Below, one piece after another: positions 17,662 through 24,727 of a stretch of 34,194 bases of DNA. The DNA lies in the NCBI GenBank assembly GCA_011039385.1, contig DRBO01000160.1, positions 1 to 34,194 on the forward strand. Direction: 5' to 3'. Every line of letters starts with the position of its first letter. Positions within the stretch are counted from its first letter, which is position 1. Made by a program: the position numbers and the translations under genes. Under the pieces are notes generated by a model, which was not told the DNA's origin, searched no databases, and saw only the letters and a program-made list of their open reading frames with translations. The DNA is from Chloroflexota bacterium (GTDB lineage Bacteria; Chloroflexota; Anaerolineae; Anaerolineales; UBA11858).

Positions 17662-17674
17662 TAGAATCATTCTA
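17662..17674. promoter_or_regulatory. Palindrome in the purA-tdh divergent region
   Basis: TAGAATcATTCTA is a perfect palindrome of 6-bp arms around one base, lying between two divergently transcribed genes. Each arm also resembles a -10 box (TAGAAT), one per strand. It could be an operator or overlapping divergent promoters. Elsewhere in this gap, TTGTAA and TATTTT with an 18-base spacer could serve purA on the minus strand. Motif evidence only. Confidence 0.35.
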
Positions 17675-17737
17675 GCATAAACTAAATCGCTTACCAGACC
17701 ATCTTTATTTTTTCCAGGTAAGTACCAGGAGAAAAGA

Positions 17738-18748
17738 ATGCCGGAAAGAACCATACTCATCACCGGGGCATGTGGAGAAATCGGCCAGGCCCTGATCGAA
17801 GCCCTATCAGAAGATCCTCAAACTACCATCATATCCCTGGATCTGAAAACATTGCCAGGCCACCTGACAGGAAAGACAACCCACTTCCAGGGGGATTTAC
17901 TGGCCAAGGATTTTATCAAGGAAATTGAAAACAAATACGCCTTCCAAGAGATTTACCACCTGGCTGCCGTCCTCTCAACCACAGCGGAGTACAATCCCTC
18001 CCTGGCTCACAAGGTGAACACCGGCATCACCCTTGACTTGCTGGAGCTGGCTGCCCGTCAATCCCAACAAATTGGATCATCGGTGAAATTCTTATTCCCC
18101 AGCTCTATTGCCGTATACGGGATGCCAGACCTGGAGACCAAGTCATCTGCACCTCCCGTAAAAGAGACTCAATGGACAGAGCCAACCACCATGTATGGCT
18201 GCTCCAAGCTTTACTGTGAAAAAGTAGGCTCTTATTACAGCGATCATTACCATCAGTTGGATGACCAGCCCCCTATCCGGATTGATTTCCGAGCCCTACG
18301 TTTTCCGGGGATCATCAGCGCGTTTACTGTTCCCAGTGGAGGGACAAGCGACTTCGGGCCAGAAATGATCCATTTTGCTGCCCAGGGAAAACCCTACAGG
18401 TGTTTTGTCCGCCCTGATGTCAGGATTCCCTTTATGGTCATGCCTGATGCCGTCCGTTCGCTCCTGGAACTTTCCAAAGCACCCCTAGAAAAGCTGACCC
18501 GCCGGGTTTACAACGTCACCAGTTTCAGTTATTCAGCCCGGGATTTCCAGAAATTTACTGAAAGCGGCTTCCCAGGAGCGCAAATTACCTATCAGCCGGA
18601 CCTGCCCCGGCAGGAAATTGTGGATTCCTGGCCGGCGGATATTGATGACCAAGCTGCCCGCTCGGATTGGGGCTGGAAGCCAAAATACAATGCCAAGGAT
18701 GCCTGCCAGGGATATTTGTTGAAAAACATCATTGCGCATTACGCCTGA
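17738..18748 (+). CDS. L-threonine 3-dehydrogenase, SDR type (UDP-glucose-4-epimerase-like fold)
   Basis: An extended short-chain dehydrogenase/reductase of 336 aa. The Rossmann motif is GACGEIG (10-16), and the active-site Tyr and Lys are in MYGCSKLYCEK (Y153, K157) with serines at 122-123. The second half matches SDR-type threonine dehydrogenases: LRFPGIISAFTVPSGGTSD, a segment with 'FMVMPDAVRSLLEL', and DSWPADIDDQAARSDWGW. These enzymes oxidise L-threonine to 2-amino-3-ketobutyrate with NAD. The usual partner, glycine C-acetyltransferase, is not next to it here. AGGAG lies 7 bases before the ATG. An uncharacterised sugar epimerase is the less likely alternative. Confidence 0.85.
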   Translation: MPERTILITGACGEIGQALIEALSEDPQTTIISLDLKTLPGHLTGKTTHFQGDLLAKDFIKEIENKYAFQEIYHLAAVLSTTAEYNPSLAHKVNTGITLDLLELAARQSQQIGSSVKFLFPSSIAVYGMPDLETKSSAPPVKETQWTEPTTMYGCSKLYCEKVGSYYSDHYHQLDDQPPIRIDFRALRFPGIISAFTVPSGGTSDFGPEMIHFAAQGKPYRCFVRPDVRIPFMVMPDAVRSLLELSKAPLEKLTRRVYNVTSFSYSARDFQKFTESGFPGAQITYQPDLPRQEIVDSWPADIDDQAARSDWGWKPKYNAKDACQGYLLKNIIAHYA

Positions 18749-18775
18749 ACAATAAGTTTTTTTTACCATACCTAG

Positions 18776-18806
18776 CATACCGGATCAGATAGCCAGATCC
18801 GGTATG
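18776..18806 (+). terminator. Perfect hairpin after the threonine dehydrogenase gene
   Basis: An 11-bp perfect stem, CATACCGGATC and GATCCGGTATG, with a 9-base loop, 27 bp after the stop codon. Only two T residues follow; a run of eight T lies before, not after, the stem. It may terminate weakly or protect the mRNA end; an operator for the next gene is also possible. Confidence 0.45.
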
Positions 18807-18875
18807 TTGCTATTCAATTCTGTAGTATGATGAGGTAAATTTTCGAACGGCCTAATTAGCTTACAGGTTGAGATA

Positions 18876-19937
18876 ATGGGAAAACACCCTTCAATCACTC
18901 CCGGACCTATCGCTCTATTCGGATCCGGTGAAAGCGCGCCGGGAGGTCGGAAGATCTTTGATTTTCTATTCCAATTATCACCTCCTTCACCCCGGGTGAA
19001 GATCCTTGAAACACCAGCAGGATTTGAGCTCAATTCAGATCAGGTCGCTTCCAACATAGGCGACTTTATCAATCACCACCTTCAGAATTACCATCCCGAG
19101 ACCGAAGTCATCCCCGCCCGAAAAAAAGGCACCAAACACAGTCCTGATACCCTTGAAATCGTCCAGCCCATCCTGGAAGCTGATCTGATTTTTATGGGAC
19201 CAGGCAGTCCCAGCTACGCGGTGCGTCAGCTGCGAGATTCACTCGCCTGGGAATATGTACTGGCCCGCCACCGCTTGGGAGCTGGACTGGCTTTTTCCAG
19301 TGCGGCAACCGTGGCAATCAGCGCTGCCGCTCTTCCGGTGTATGAGATCTACAAAGTCGGAGAGGACCTCCATTGGAAGCCTGGATTAGATTTTTTCTCT
19401 CCCTATAACCTCCCCCTGGTTTTTATCCCCCACTGGAATAACCAGGATGGGGGCGATGGGCTGGATACCAGCCGTTGTTATCTGGGTCAATCCCGCTTTG
19501 CAGAGCTGGCTAAATTACTCCCTGAAGACCAAATCATAGTCGGCATCGATGAAAACACTGGCCTGGTAATCGATTTTCAGGCGGGTTCCTTGCATGGGGT
19601 TGGCCAGGGGAATGTGACAACAATCGAGAAGGGTTCCCAGAACGTCATCCCTGCCGGCAAGAAGGTGGATCTAACTGACCTGGGCAGCTTCGAACTTTGC
19701 GATCCATTGGCTGGAATCCATGCTTCAAGCTGGGAGGCCGCTCTATTGGCCGCTGATCAAATCACCGAGCCAGTCCTCCCTCCCCCGGAAGTGATTGGAT
19801 TGGCGGAAGAACGCCAGCGGGCAAGAACGGATAAGGACTGGGAAAAAGCTGATCAACTAAGAAGGGAGCTTGAAGCCCGGGGGTGGGAAGTCCAGGACAA
19901 CCCTGACGGATATCAACTTGAGGGTAAAACCAAATAA
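18876..19937 (+). CDS. Peptidase S51-like protein fused to a cysteinyl-tRNA-synthetase C-terminal domain
   Basis: 353 aa in two parts. Residues about 10-295 resemble the S51 family (cyanophycinase/aspartyl dipeptidase, a glutamine-amidotransferase-like fold): PIALFGSGES, LIFMGPGSPSYAVRQL, the nucleophile-like region AFSSAATVAIS with Ser141/Ser142 replacing the usual G-x-SAGA, and IIVGIDENTGLVIDF, close to the cyanophycinase GIDE motif. Residues about 308-348 (GLAEERQRARTDKDWEKADQ continuing to DNPDGYQLE) match the small C-terminal tail of cysteinyl-tRNA synthetase, normally involved in tRNA binding. No synthetase catalytic core is present. The Ser is retained but its Gly neighbours are changed, so peptidase activity is uncertain. 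The function of the fusion is unknown. Confidence 0.75.
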   Translation: MGKHPSITPGPIALFGSGESAPGGRKIFDFLFQLSPPSPRVKILETPAGFELNSDQVASNIGDFINHHLQNYHPETEVIPARKKGTKHSPDTLEIVQPILEADLIFMGPGSPSYAVRQLRDSLAWEYVLARHRLGAGLAFSSAATVAISAAALPVYEIYKVGEDLHWKPGLDFFSPYNLPLVFIPHWNNQDGGDGLDTSRCYLGQSRFAELAKLLPEDQIIVGIDENTGLVIDFQAGSLHGVGQGNVTTIEKGSQNVIPAGKKVDLTDLGSFELCDPLAGIHASSWEAALLAADQITEPVLPPPEVIGLAEERQRARTDKDWEKADQLRRELEARGWEVQDNPDGYQLEGKTK

Positions 19938-19991
19938 CACTTTCGGTACGTGAGTTAACGACATAGCAGTAGAGATCTAGGAGAAAAAAAG

Positions 19992-20888
19992 ATGGAAAAC
20001 AAACCAGCACTGGGTTATATCGGTCTGGGCTTGATGGGTAAACCCATGGCTTTAAATTTACTGAATGCTGGCTACGAGGTGGTTGTGCACAACCGCAGCC
20101 GACAAGTGGTCCAGGAACTCGTTGAAAGAGGTGCCAGGGAAGCTTTTTCTCCCCGTGAAGTCTCTTCCCGGGTGGATATTGTATTCACAAATCTTCCAGA
20201 TTCCCCAGATGTGGAACAGGTCGCCCTGGGTGAGGATGGGATCCTCTCAGGCGCGAAAGAGGGATTGATCTATGTGGATCATTCCACCATCAAACCCTCT
20301 CTGGCCAGGAAGATCGATCATGAATTCCGGGCGGTGGGAGCCTATGCCTTGGATGCCCCAGTCAGCGGAGGTGATGTTGGCGCCCAGAATGGAACTCTGG
20401 CTATTATGGTTGGAGGACCGGAGGAAGCTCTGGAGAAGCTTGTGCCAATATTTAATGTCGTGGGCAAATCTATCACCCACGTTGGAGAAGCCGGGGCCGG
20501 TCAGATCGCCAAGGCTGCCAACCAGATCATGGTTGCAGCCCAAATGGTTGCCATGGCTGAACTGCTGGTGCTGGCCAAAAAGACCGGGGCTGATCCTGTC
20601 CGGGTCGTCAAAGCGATCCAGGGAGGAGCGGCCCAATGCTGGACCCTGGATGTCAAGCCGGAACGCCTTTTCGCCGGCAACCGCGAACCGGGCTTTAAAG
20701 CCTACATGCAGGAAAAAGACTTGAAAATTGTAGTCGATACTGCCCGGGAATATGGCGCCCCCCTGCCTTCAGCCAGCCTGCACACGCAGCTGTATGGCGC
20801 AATGCTGCAGATGGGCATGGAAAACCTGGACAATTCAGCGGTGATCGGTGTGATCGAAAAACTGGCCGCGACAAATCTCCTGGATTAA
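19992..20888 (+). CDS. Beta-hydroxyacid dehydrogenase (tartronate-semialdehyde/3-hydroxyisobutyrate dehydrogenase family)
   Basis: A 298-aa NAD(P)-dependent oxidoreductase. The N-terminal Rossmann motif is GYIGLGLMGKPMA (8-20). The substrate loop is DAPVSGGDVGAQNGTLAIMV (S124, G125, G126), and the catalytic lysine K173 is in GQIAKAANQI. The C-terminal all-helical dimer domain carries EKDLKIVVDTAREYGAPLP. These are the signatures of the GarR/GlxR/MmsB family; sequence alone does not settle whether tartronate semialdehyde, 3-hydroxyisobutyrate or another acid is the substrate. TAGGAG lies 8 bases before the ATG. Starting 54 bp after the S51-like gene, it may share its transcript. Confidence 0.88.
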   Translation: MENKPALGYIGLGLMGKPMALNLLNAGYEVVVHNRSRQVVQELVERGAREAFSPREVSSRVDIVFTNLPDSPDVEQVALGEDGILSGAKEGLIYVDHSTIKPSLARKIDHEFRAVGAYALDAPVSGGDVGAQNGTLAIMVGGPEEALEKLVPIFNVVGKSITHVGEAGAGQIAKAANQIMVAAQMVAMAELLVLAKKTGADPVRVVKAIQGGAAQCWTLDVKPERLFAGNREPGFKAYMQEKDLKIVVDTAREYGAPLPSASLHTQLYGAMLQMGMENLDNSAVIGVIEKLAATNLLD

Positions 20889-20924
20889 TTCCCGGGTTGG
20901 AAGGAGAACATGTTTTCTTAAGAG

Positions 20925-21074
20925 GGGCTGTCTGAAAAGTCCAACTTTTCCGATCAGCTCCCCATTTAGAGATGAATTTCTTGTAAAATATAAGTGTTTT
21001 CCCCCACTTTGAGAGTAAAAAAATAAGCAAAATATACTAGTCGCCTTCCACCTACTTGACTTTTAGGACAGCCC
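20925..21074. mobile_element. MITE-like element with imperfect terminal inverted repeats
   Basis: The ends are 17-base inverted repeats, GGGCTGTCTGAAAAGTC (20925-20941) and, reversed, GGGCTGTCCTAAAAGTC (21074-21058), matching at 15 of 17 positions. The 150-bp interior is AT-rich and has no open frame. Ends beginning GGGCTGTC and containing AAAAGTC resemble those of DDE-transposase insertion sequences, so this may be a non-autonomous derivative or a relic. Exact target-site duplications were not found. The flanks share an imperfect repeat (TGTTTTCTTAAGAG against TGTTTTATTGAGGA), perhaps chance. It fills most of the gap before the YitT gene. Confidence 0.55.
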
Positions 21075-21123
21075 TTTGTTTTATTGAGGAAACGGCCTTC
21101 TGCCGGGTTTTCATTCCTGCAGG

Positions 21124-21129
21124 TATAAT
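21124..21129 (+). promoter_or_regulatory. -10 box of the YitT-family gene
   Basis: Perfect TATAAT, 30 bp before the ATG at 21159. The -35 region at 17 bp (TGCCGG) is poor. It lies just outside the right end of the MITE-like element. An alternative with -35 TTGACT (21056-21061), inside the element's right repeat, and a weak -10 (TTTTAT, 21079-21084) is possible. Confidence 0.4.
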
Positions 21130-21158
21130 TCGCAGTGTGGGTCTTTGTGGAAAAAAAC

Positions 21159-22049
21159 ATGGAAAAAACAACCAAGAAACTTAAACAGATACGGTGGGAC
21201 AAGAAAACATTCCGGGATTATTTTTTAATCTCATTGGGTTCAACCCTTCAGGCAGTCTCCCTGCGGACATTCCTTGTACCGGCCCGCCTGGCCAGCGGCG
21301 GAATTAGCGGCCTGGCACAGATCATCAACAGCTACACCGGGTGGCCGATCGGTGTTATGGTGTTGCTGGGGAATCTTCCCCTATTTATCATGGGCTGGCG
21401 CTTTCTGGGTGGCCCTCGTTTTGCTGCCCGTACAGCGTTCGCTATTCTGTCATTTTCCATCCTGGTGGATATCCCACTGCCCTTCCTGCCTGCAGGGGGT
21501 ATCACAAATGATGCCGTACTCAACACGCTGTATGGCGGCGTGGTAAGTGGTATCGGTTACGGGCTGGTTTATAAAGGCCGGGGCACAAGTGGGGGCACTG
21601 ACATCCTGGCCAGAATCCTCAGCAGCTGGCGGGGAATCCCGGTCACCCAGAGCTATCTGATTACCGATGCCCTGATCATTTTCCTGGCCGGACTCTCTTT
21701 TAGCTGGGAAAATGCCCTCTATTCCCTGGTGCTGCTTTATATCAGCGGCATCGCAGCGGAATCCATCAGCCAGGGCTCGAATGTCCTGCGAACCGGTTTG
21801 ATTATCACCGCTAAACCAGAGCCGATCATTGAGGAGATTTTCCATCGCCTGAGAAGGGGCGTAACCATCATGAACGCCAAAGGTGGCTACTCCGGTGACG
21901 AAAAAACCATTTTATTATGCGTGGTCACCCGGGCTGAAGTTCCCCATTTGAAAACCATCACCAGAGACCTCGACCCGCAAGCCTTTTTGATCATTGGGCA
22001 GGCACATGAAGTCCGCGGCGAGGGATTCCTGCCCATCGAGGAAGATTGA
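21159..22049 (+). CDS. YitT-family membrane protein (DUF161 + DUF2179)
   Basis: 297 codons including the stop (296 aa). About five or six hydrophobic segments span residues 15-200, with the family features LVPARLASGGISGLAQII, GYGLVYKGRGTSGGTDILAR and GIAAESISQGSN. A soluble C-terminal DUF2179 domain follows (about 205-290: ITAKPEPIIEEIFHRLRRGV, then LLCVVTRAEVPHLK). YitT proteins are widespread in bacteria; the transported or sensed molecule is not established. The ATG at 21159 is preferred to a GTG at 21135, which would fall on or next to the predicted transcription start. The ribosome binding site is weak (GTGGA). Confidence 0.9.
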   Translation: MEKTTKKLKQIRWDKKTFRDYFLISLGSTLQAVSLRTFLVPARLASGGISGLAQIINSYTGWPIGVMVLLGNLPLFIMGWRFLGGPRFAARTAFAILSFSILVDIPLPFLPAGGITNDAVLNTLYGGVVSGIGYGLVYKGRGTSGGTDILARILSSWRGIPVTQSYLITDALIIFLAGLSFSWENALYSLVLLYISGIAAESISQGSNVLRTGLIITAKPEPIIEEIFHRLRRGVTIMNAKGGYSGDEKTILLCVVTRAEVPHLKTITRDLDPQAFLIIGQAHEVRGEGFLPIEED

Positions 22050-22071
22050 TCTGATAAACAAGAAAAATACC

Positions 22072-22097
22072 TGCAACTTTACCTCACCGAACCCGTA
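22072..22097 (+). promoter_or_regulatory. Predicted ECF-type promoter of the sigma/anti-sigma operon
   Basis: TGCAAC (22072-22077), a 16-base spacer, and CGTA (22094-22097). This matches the TGAAAC-N16-CGTA pattern of Bacillus SigW-like ECF promoters at all but one base. It lies immediately before an ECF sigma gene, where autoregulation is common. Transcription would start near 22105, about 27 bases before the GTG start. Confidence 0.6.
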
Positions 22098-22131
22098 TAT
22101 TCAATCAAGGCAGGACGCAAGGAGAACTTGA

Positions 22132-22746
22132 GTGTGTGACACTGAAGCGCAATGGATTGCTGAAGCAAAAACCGGCGATAAGGAAGCTTTTTCCAACCTT
22201 GTCGAAAAATACCATAGACCGGTATATAGCGTATGCTACAGGATGCTGGGGACACCCACGGCTGCGGAAGATGCAGCCCAGGAAGCCTTCATCCGGGCCT
22301 ACAAGGCACTGGATCGCTATGATCCGGAGAGGTCGTTTGCCACCTGGCTGCTGTCAATTGCTTCCAACTACAGCATTGATCAGCTCAGAAAGAGAAAGGT
22401 GACCATCCTCTCCATGGACAGCGAGAAACACGCCTGGCTGGCTCCGCCAGATCCAGGACCCAGCCCTGAAAAGGTGGCTCTGGATAAAGAGAAGCAAGCC
22501 CTCGTGCAAACCATTCTGGCTGAATTGAATGAAACGGATCGGGCCGCGGTTGTTCTGCAGTTCTGGCACGATTATTCATACGAGGAAATTGCCGAAACAT
22601 TGGATCTCAGCACCAGCGCGGTAAAAAGCCGCTTGTTTCGGGCCCGGCGGTTGTTAGCGGAAAAATGGCAGGAAATACAAACAGTCTCGATACCTTCTAT
22701 CAAACCTGCTGGAAAAAGGATCGCTCATGAATCACCAACAATTTGA
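22132..22746 (+). CDS. ECF RNA polymerase sigma factor (RpoE-like)
   Basis: A 204-aa group IV sigma factor. Region 2 (about residues 20-90) has AFSNLVEKYHRPVYSVCYRM, then AEDAAQEAFIRAYKAL and FATWLLSIASNYSIDQLRKR. Region 4 (about 125-185) has ELNETDRAAVVLQFWHDYSY and the helix-turn-helix EEIAETLDLSTSAVKSRLFR. There is no region 3, as expected. The start is GTG at 22132 with AAGGAG 7 bases upstream. The stop lies 20 bp inside the anti-sigma gene, so the pair is translationally coupled. A matching ECF promoter precedes it, which suggests positive autoregulation. Confidence 0.95.
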   Translation: MCDTEAQWIAEAKTGDKEAFSNLVEKYHRPVYSVCYRMLGTPTAAEDAAQEAFIRAYKALDRYDPERSFATWLLSIASNYSIDQLRKRKVTILSMDSEKHAWLAPPDPGPSPEKVALDKEKQALVQTILAELNETDRAAVVLQFWHDYSYEEIAETLDLSTSAVKSRLFRARRLLAEKWQEIQTVSIPSIKPAGKRIAHESPTI

Positions 22747-23269
22747 AACCTGGATCTTACAGGAAAACGACCTGAATCAGGAACAGCAGCGTGAGCTCCA
22801 TCTCCATCTGAAAGGCTGCTCCCAGTGCCAGGGATTCTACCAGGCAGTTCATCAACTGGATCATCTTTTCAAAATCGCGCCTGAACCCACCCCGGCGCCA
22901 AATTTCAGTGCCCGGTGGATGGGCCGGATCGAACACCAGGAAAGGCGCAGGAATCGGCTGATCCTGGGGATTACCCTGGTGGTGATCACACTGGCAACGA
23001 TCATCCTGCTCTCAGTAGTTAGCCTGGAACTCAGATCAGCTGTGGACTTCTTCCCGCAAATGTTGTTGGAACTGGTCACCTTCCTTGCCAATGGGATTGT
23101 ATTTTTTAATCAGATCAGCAATATCCTCTCACCCCTGGTGAGAGTAGGCGCTAAATACTTATCACCTCTCTGGCTGTATGCAATTACCTTCGGCCTGAGT
23201 GGAATCACTGGGGCCTGGATCATCACCTCGCTTCATGCCAGATCTTTGCAGAAGGAGTTAAACTCATGA
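22727..23269 (+). CDS. ZAS-type membrane anti-sigma factor
   Basis: A 180-aa protein with the zinc-binding anti-sigma signature HxxxCxxC at H27, C31 and C34 (HLKGCSQC). A short Pro-rich linker follows, and then hydrophobic segments near 78-100, 112-130 and 147-169. ZAS proteins hold ECF sigma factors at the membrane until a redox or proteolytic signal frees them. The gene overlaps the sigma gene by 20 bp and the next gene by 4 bp (ATGA). Three membrane segments is more than the single one common in this class. That it inhibits the upstream sigma factor is inferred from position and motif. Confidence 0.88.
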   Translation: MNHQQFETWILQENDLNQEQQRELHLHLKGCSQCQGFYQAVHQLDHLFKIAPEPTPAPNFSARWMGRIEHQERRRNRLILGITLVVITLATIILLSVVSLELRSAVDFFPQMLLELVTFLANGIVFFNQISNILSPLVRVGAKYLSPLWLYAITFGLSGITGAWIITSLHARSLQKELNS

Positions 23270-24426
23270 AAAACATCTATCGAATTTTCATCCTGCTGCT
23301 GCTCGTCAGCGCAATACTTGCCCCCACTTCTGCCTACGCATCCGGCTTTGAGGATGACAAGGTCATCTTTGGGAGCAACTATACCCTCCAGGCAGGTGAA
23401 ACCCTTAATGGAGACCTGGTCGTTTTCGGTGGAAACGTCACCCTGGAAGAATCCTCAACTGTAAATGGGGACACCGTGGTCTTTGGCGGAAACGTCACCT
23501 CAAAGGGGACCATTAATGGGAATCTGGTTGCCCTGGGCGGCTTTGTGGTCCTGGGAGATGACACCCTCATCCAGGGTGACCTCACGGTGGTTGGCAGCTC
23601 ATTTGAACAATCTCCGGGCGCAGTCATTACCGGCAATATCGTCACGGAAGAAAACATTCCCTTTGAATTTGAACTGCCTGAAAACGGCCTCTTGGGAGGA
23701 GATTTCTCCCTGCCAAGGTTCAAACAGCTGCCCTTTGTCTCCACCTCCTGGTTCTTCATCCGGATCTTGATCTGGACCGGATTGGCTGTCCTGATCGGAC
23801 TTTTCATCCAGGACCAGGCAGCGGTCATCAACCAGTCCGCTTTTGGTGAACCAGTAATGTCATTCGTGGTAGGGCTGGGCATTGTTGTCCTGGCTCCTTT
23901 TGTTTTCCTGGCCCTATTAGTGACCATCCTGCTCAGCCCGGTCAGTCTGGTGGGTATATTCGCCTTGATCGCTGCCTGGGTTTTAGGCCTGGTATCACTT
24001 AGCATTGAAGTCGGACGCAAACTGGCCCAGGCCCTCAATAAGACCTTACCGGTGCCGCTTCTGGCTGGCATGGGCATGTTCATCCTGACCCTGTTCTTCA
24101 ACGGCTTCAGTCATGTGGTGCCCTGTGTGGGCTGGCTGCCTAAATTCATCCTGGGGATCTGGGTGATCGGTGCAGTGATCCTGACCCGTTTTGGAACCAG
24201 CGCCTATCCGGAAGCGAAAGACCAGCCTGCAGAAGAGGTCATTCCAGAAACATCCCCAATCAGGGCAATTCCTGAAGCCTTCCCAGGCATAGATGAATTC
24301 AACGCCACCAAAGCAGCCCTGGATCTGGCAGAAACTGAAGGGCTAGACCTCTCTACAATCTCCGGCAGCGGAGCTGGGGGGAGAATCACCCTTAACGACG
24401 TCCGCAAAGCTATCAAGAATCGGTAA
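23266..24426 (+). CDS. Secreted/membrane bactofilin-like protein with C-terminal E3-binding domain
   Basis: 386 aa. A signal peptide (1-26, ending SAYAS) leads into a beta-solenoid-like region (about 40-125) of repeats such as LNGDLVVFGGNVTLEE and VNGDTVVFGGNVTSKG, like the polymer-forming repeats of bactofilins and related exported proteins. About five membrane segments follow (162-182, 196-222, 226-248, 264-282, 292-309). After a linker, residues about 344-383 match the peripheral-subunit-binding (E3-binding) domain of 2-oxoacid dehydrogenase E2 subunits: AETEGLDLSTISGSGAGGRI and TLNDVRKAI. The gene is coupled to the ECF/anti-sigma pair by an ATGA overlap and is probably its output or signal-sensing partner. 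Function unknown. Confidence 0.82.
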   Translation: MKNIYRIFILLLLVSAILAPTSAYASGFEDDKVIFGSNYTLQAGETLNGDLVVFGGNVTLEESSTVNGDTVVFGGNVTSKGTINGNLVALGGFVVLGDDTLIQGDLTVVGSSFEQSPGAVITGNIVTEENIPFEFELPENGLLGGDFSLPRFKQLPFVSTSWFFIRILIWTGLAVLIGLFIQDQAAVINQSAFGEPVMSFVVGLGIVVLAPFVFLALLVTILLSPVSLVGIFALIAAWVLGLVSLSIEVGRKLAQALNKTLPVPLLAGMGMFILTLFFNGFSHVVPCVGWLPKFILGIWVIGAVILTRFGTSAYPEAKDQPAEEVIPETSPIRAIPEAFPGIDEFNATKAALDLAETEGLDLSTISGSGAGGRITLNDVRKAIKNR

Positions 24427-24449
24427 TAACAGCAAGGGATAACTTAGCA

Positions 24450-24479
24450 CAAGCCCCGGTTTCCCGGGGCTTGTTTTTT
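24450..24479 (+). terminator. Rho-independent terminator of the ECF operon
   Basis: A perfect 10-bp GC-rich stem, CAAGCCCCGG (24450-24459) and CCGGGGCTTG (24464-24473), with a 4-base loop, followed by six T. It begins 23 bases after the stop codon of the bactofilin-like gene. This is the clearest intrinsic terminator in the window. Confidence 0.92.
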
Positions 24480-24604
24480 AAGGTGGGAAGTGAACGTTTG
24501 GAATAGCTTTTCAATTGGAAAATATCAAAATGGGTTCTGGATACTTGCATATCAAGTTTGGGTGAAGACAAAAAACCTATCTAAAAATGTGCTCCACCCT
24601 TATA

Positions 24605-24613
24605 TGCTAAAAT
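24605..24613 (+). promoter_or_regulatory. Possible extended -10 promoter for the two-component system
   Basis: TGcTAAAAT is an extended -10 element (TG, one base, and a hexamer one base off consensus) about 115 bases before the response-regulator start. No good -35 is seen. The 300-bp gap 24427-24727 otherwise holds only the terminator and AT-rich sequence. Confidence 0.35.
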
Positions 24614-24727
24614 AAAAATGCAAGACATCCTCAAATGATGCCTAAGCGGAAAACCTTTATCCAAACACGGGCAATCAGTATATTTCAGACAAATTCCTAA
24701 TAATTACACCCTGAAGGATCAAATCTC

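Noticed and set aside
18776-18806. Strong hairpin as an intrinsic terminator
   Set aside because: Stem is perfect but no T-tract follows, so it is listed only as a probable or weak terminator.
20925-21074. The inverted repeats as a long-range terminator
   Set aside because: Arms are 116 bases apart, which is too far for a normal terminator; a mobile-element relic is a better reading.
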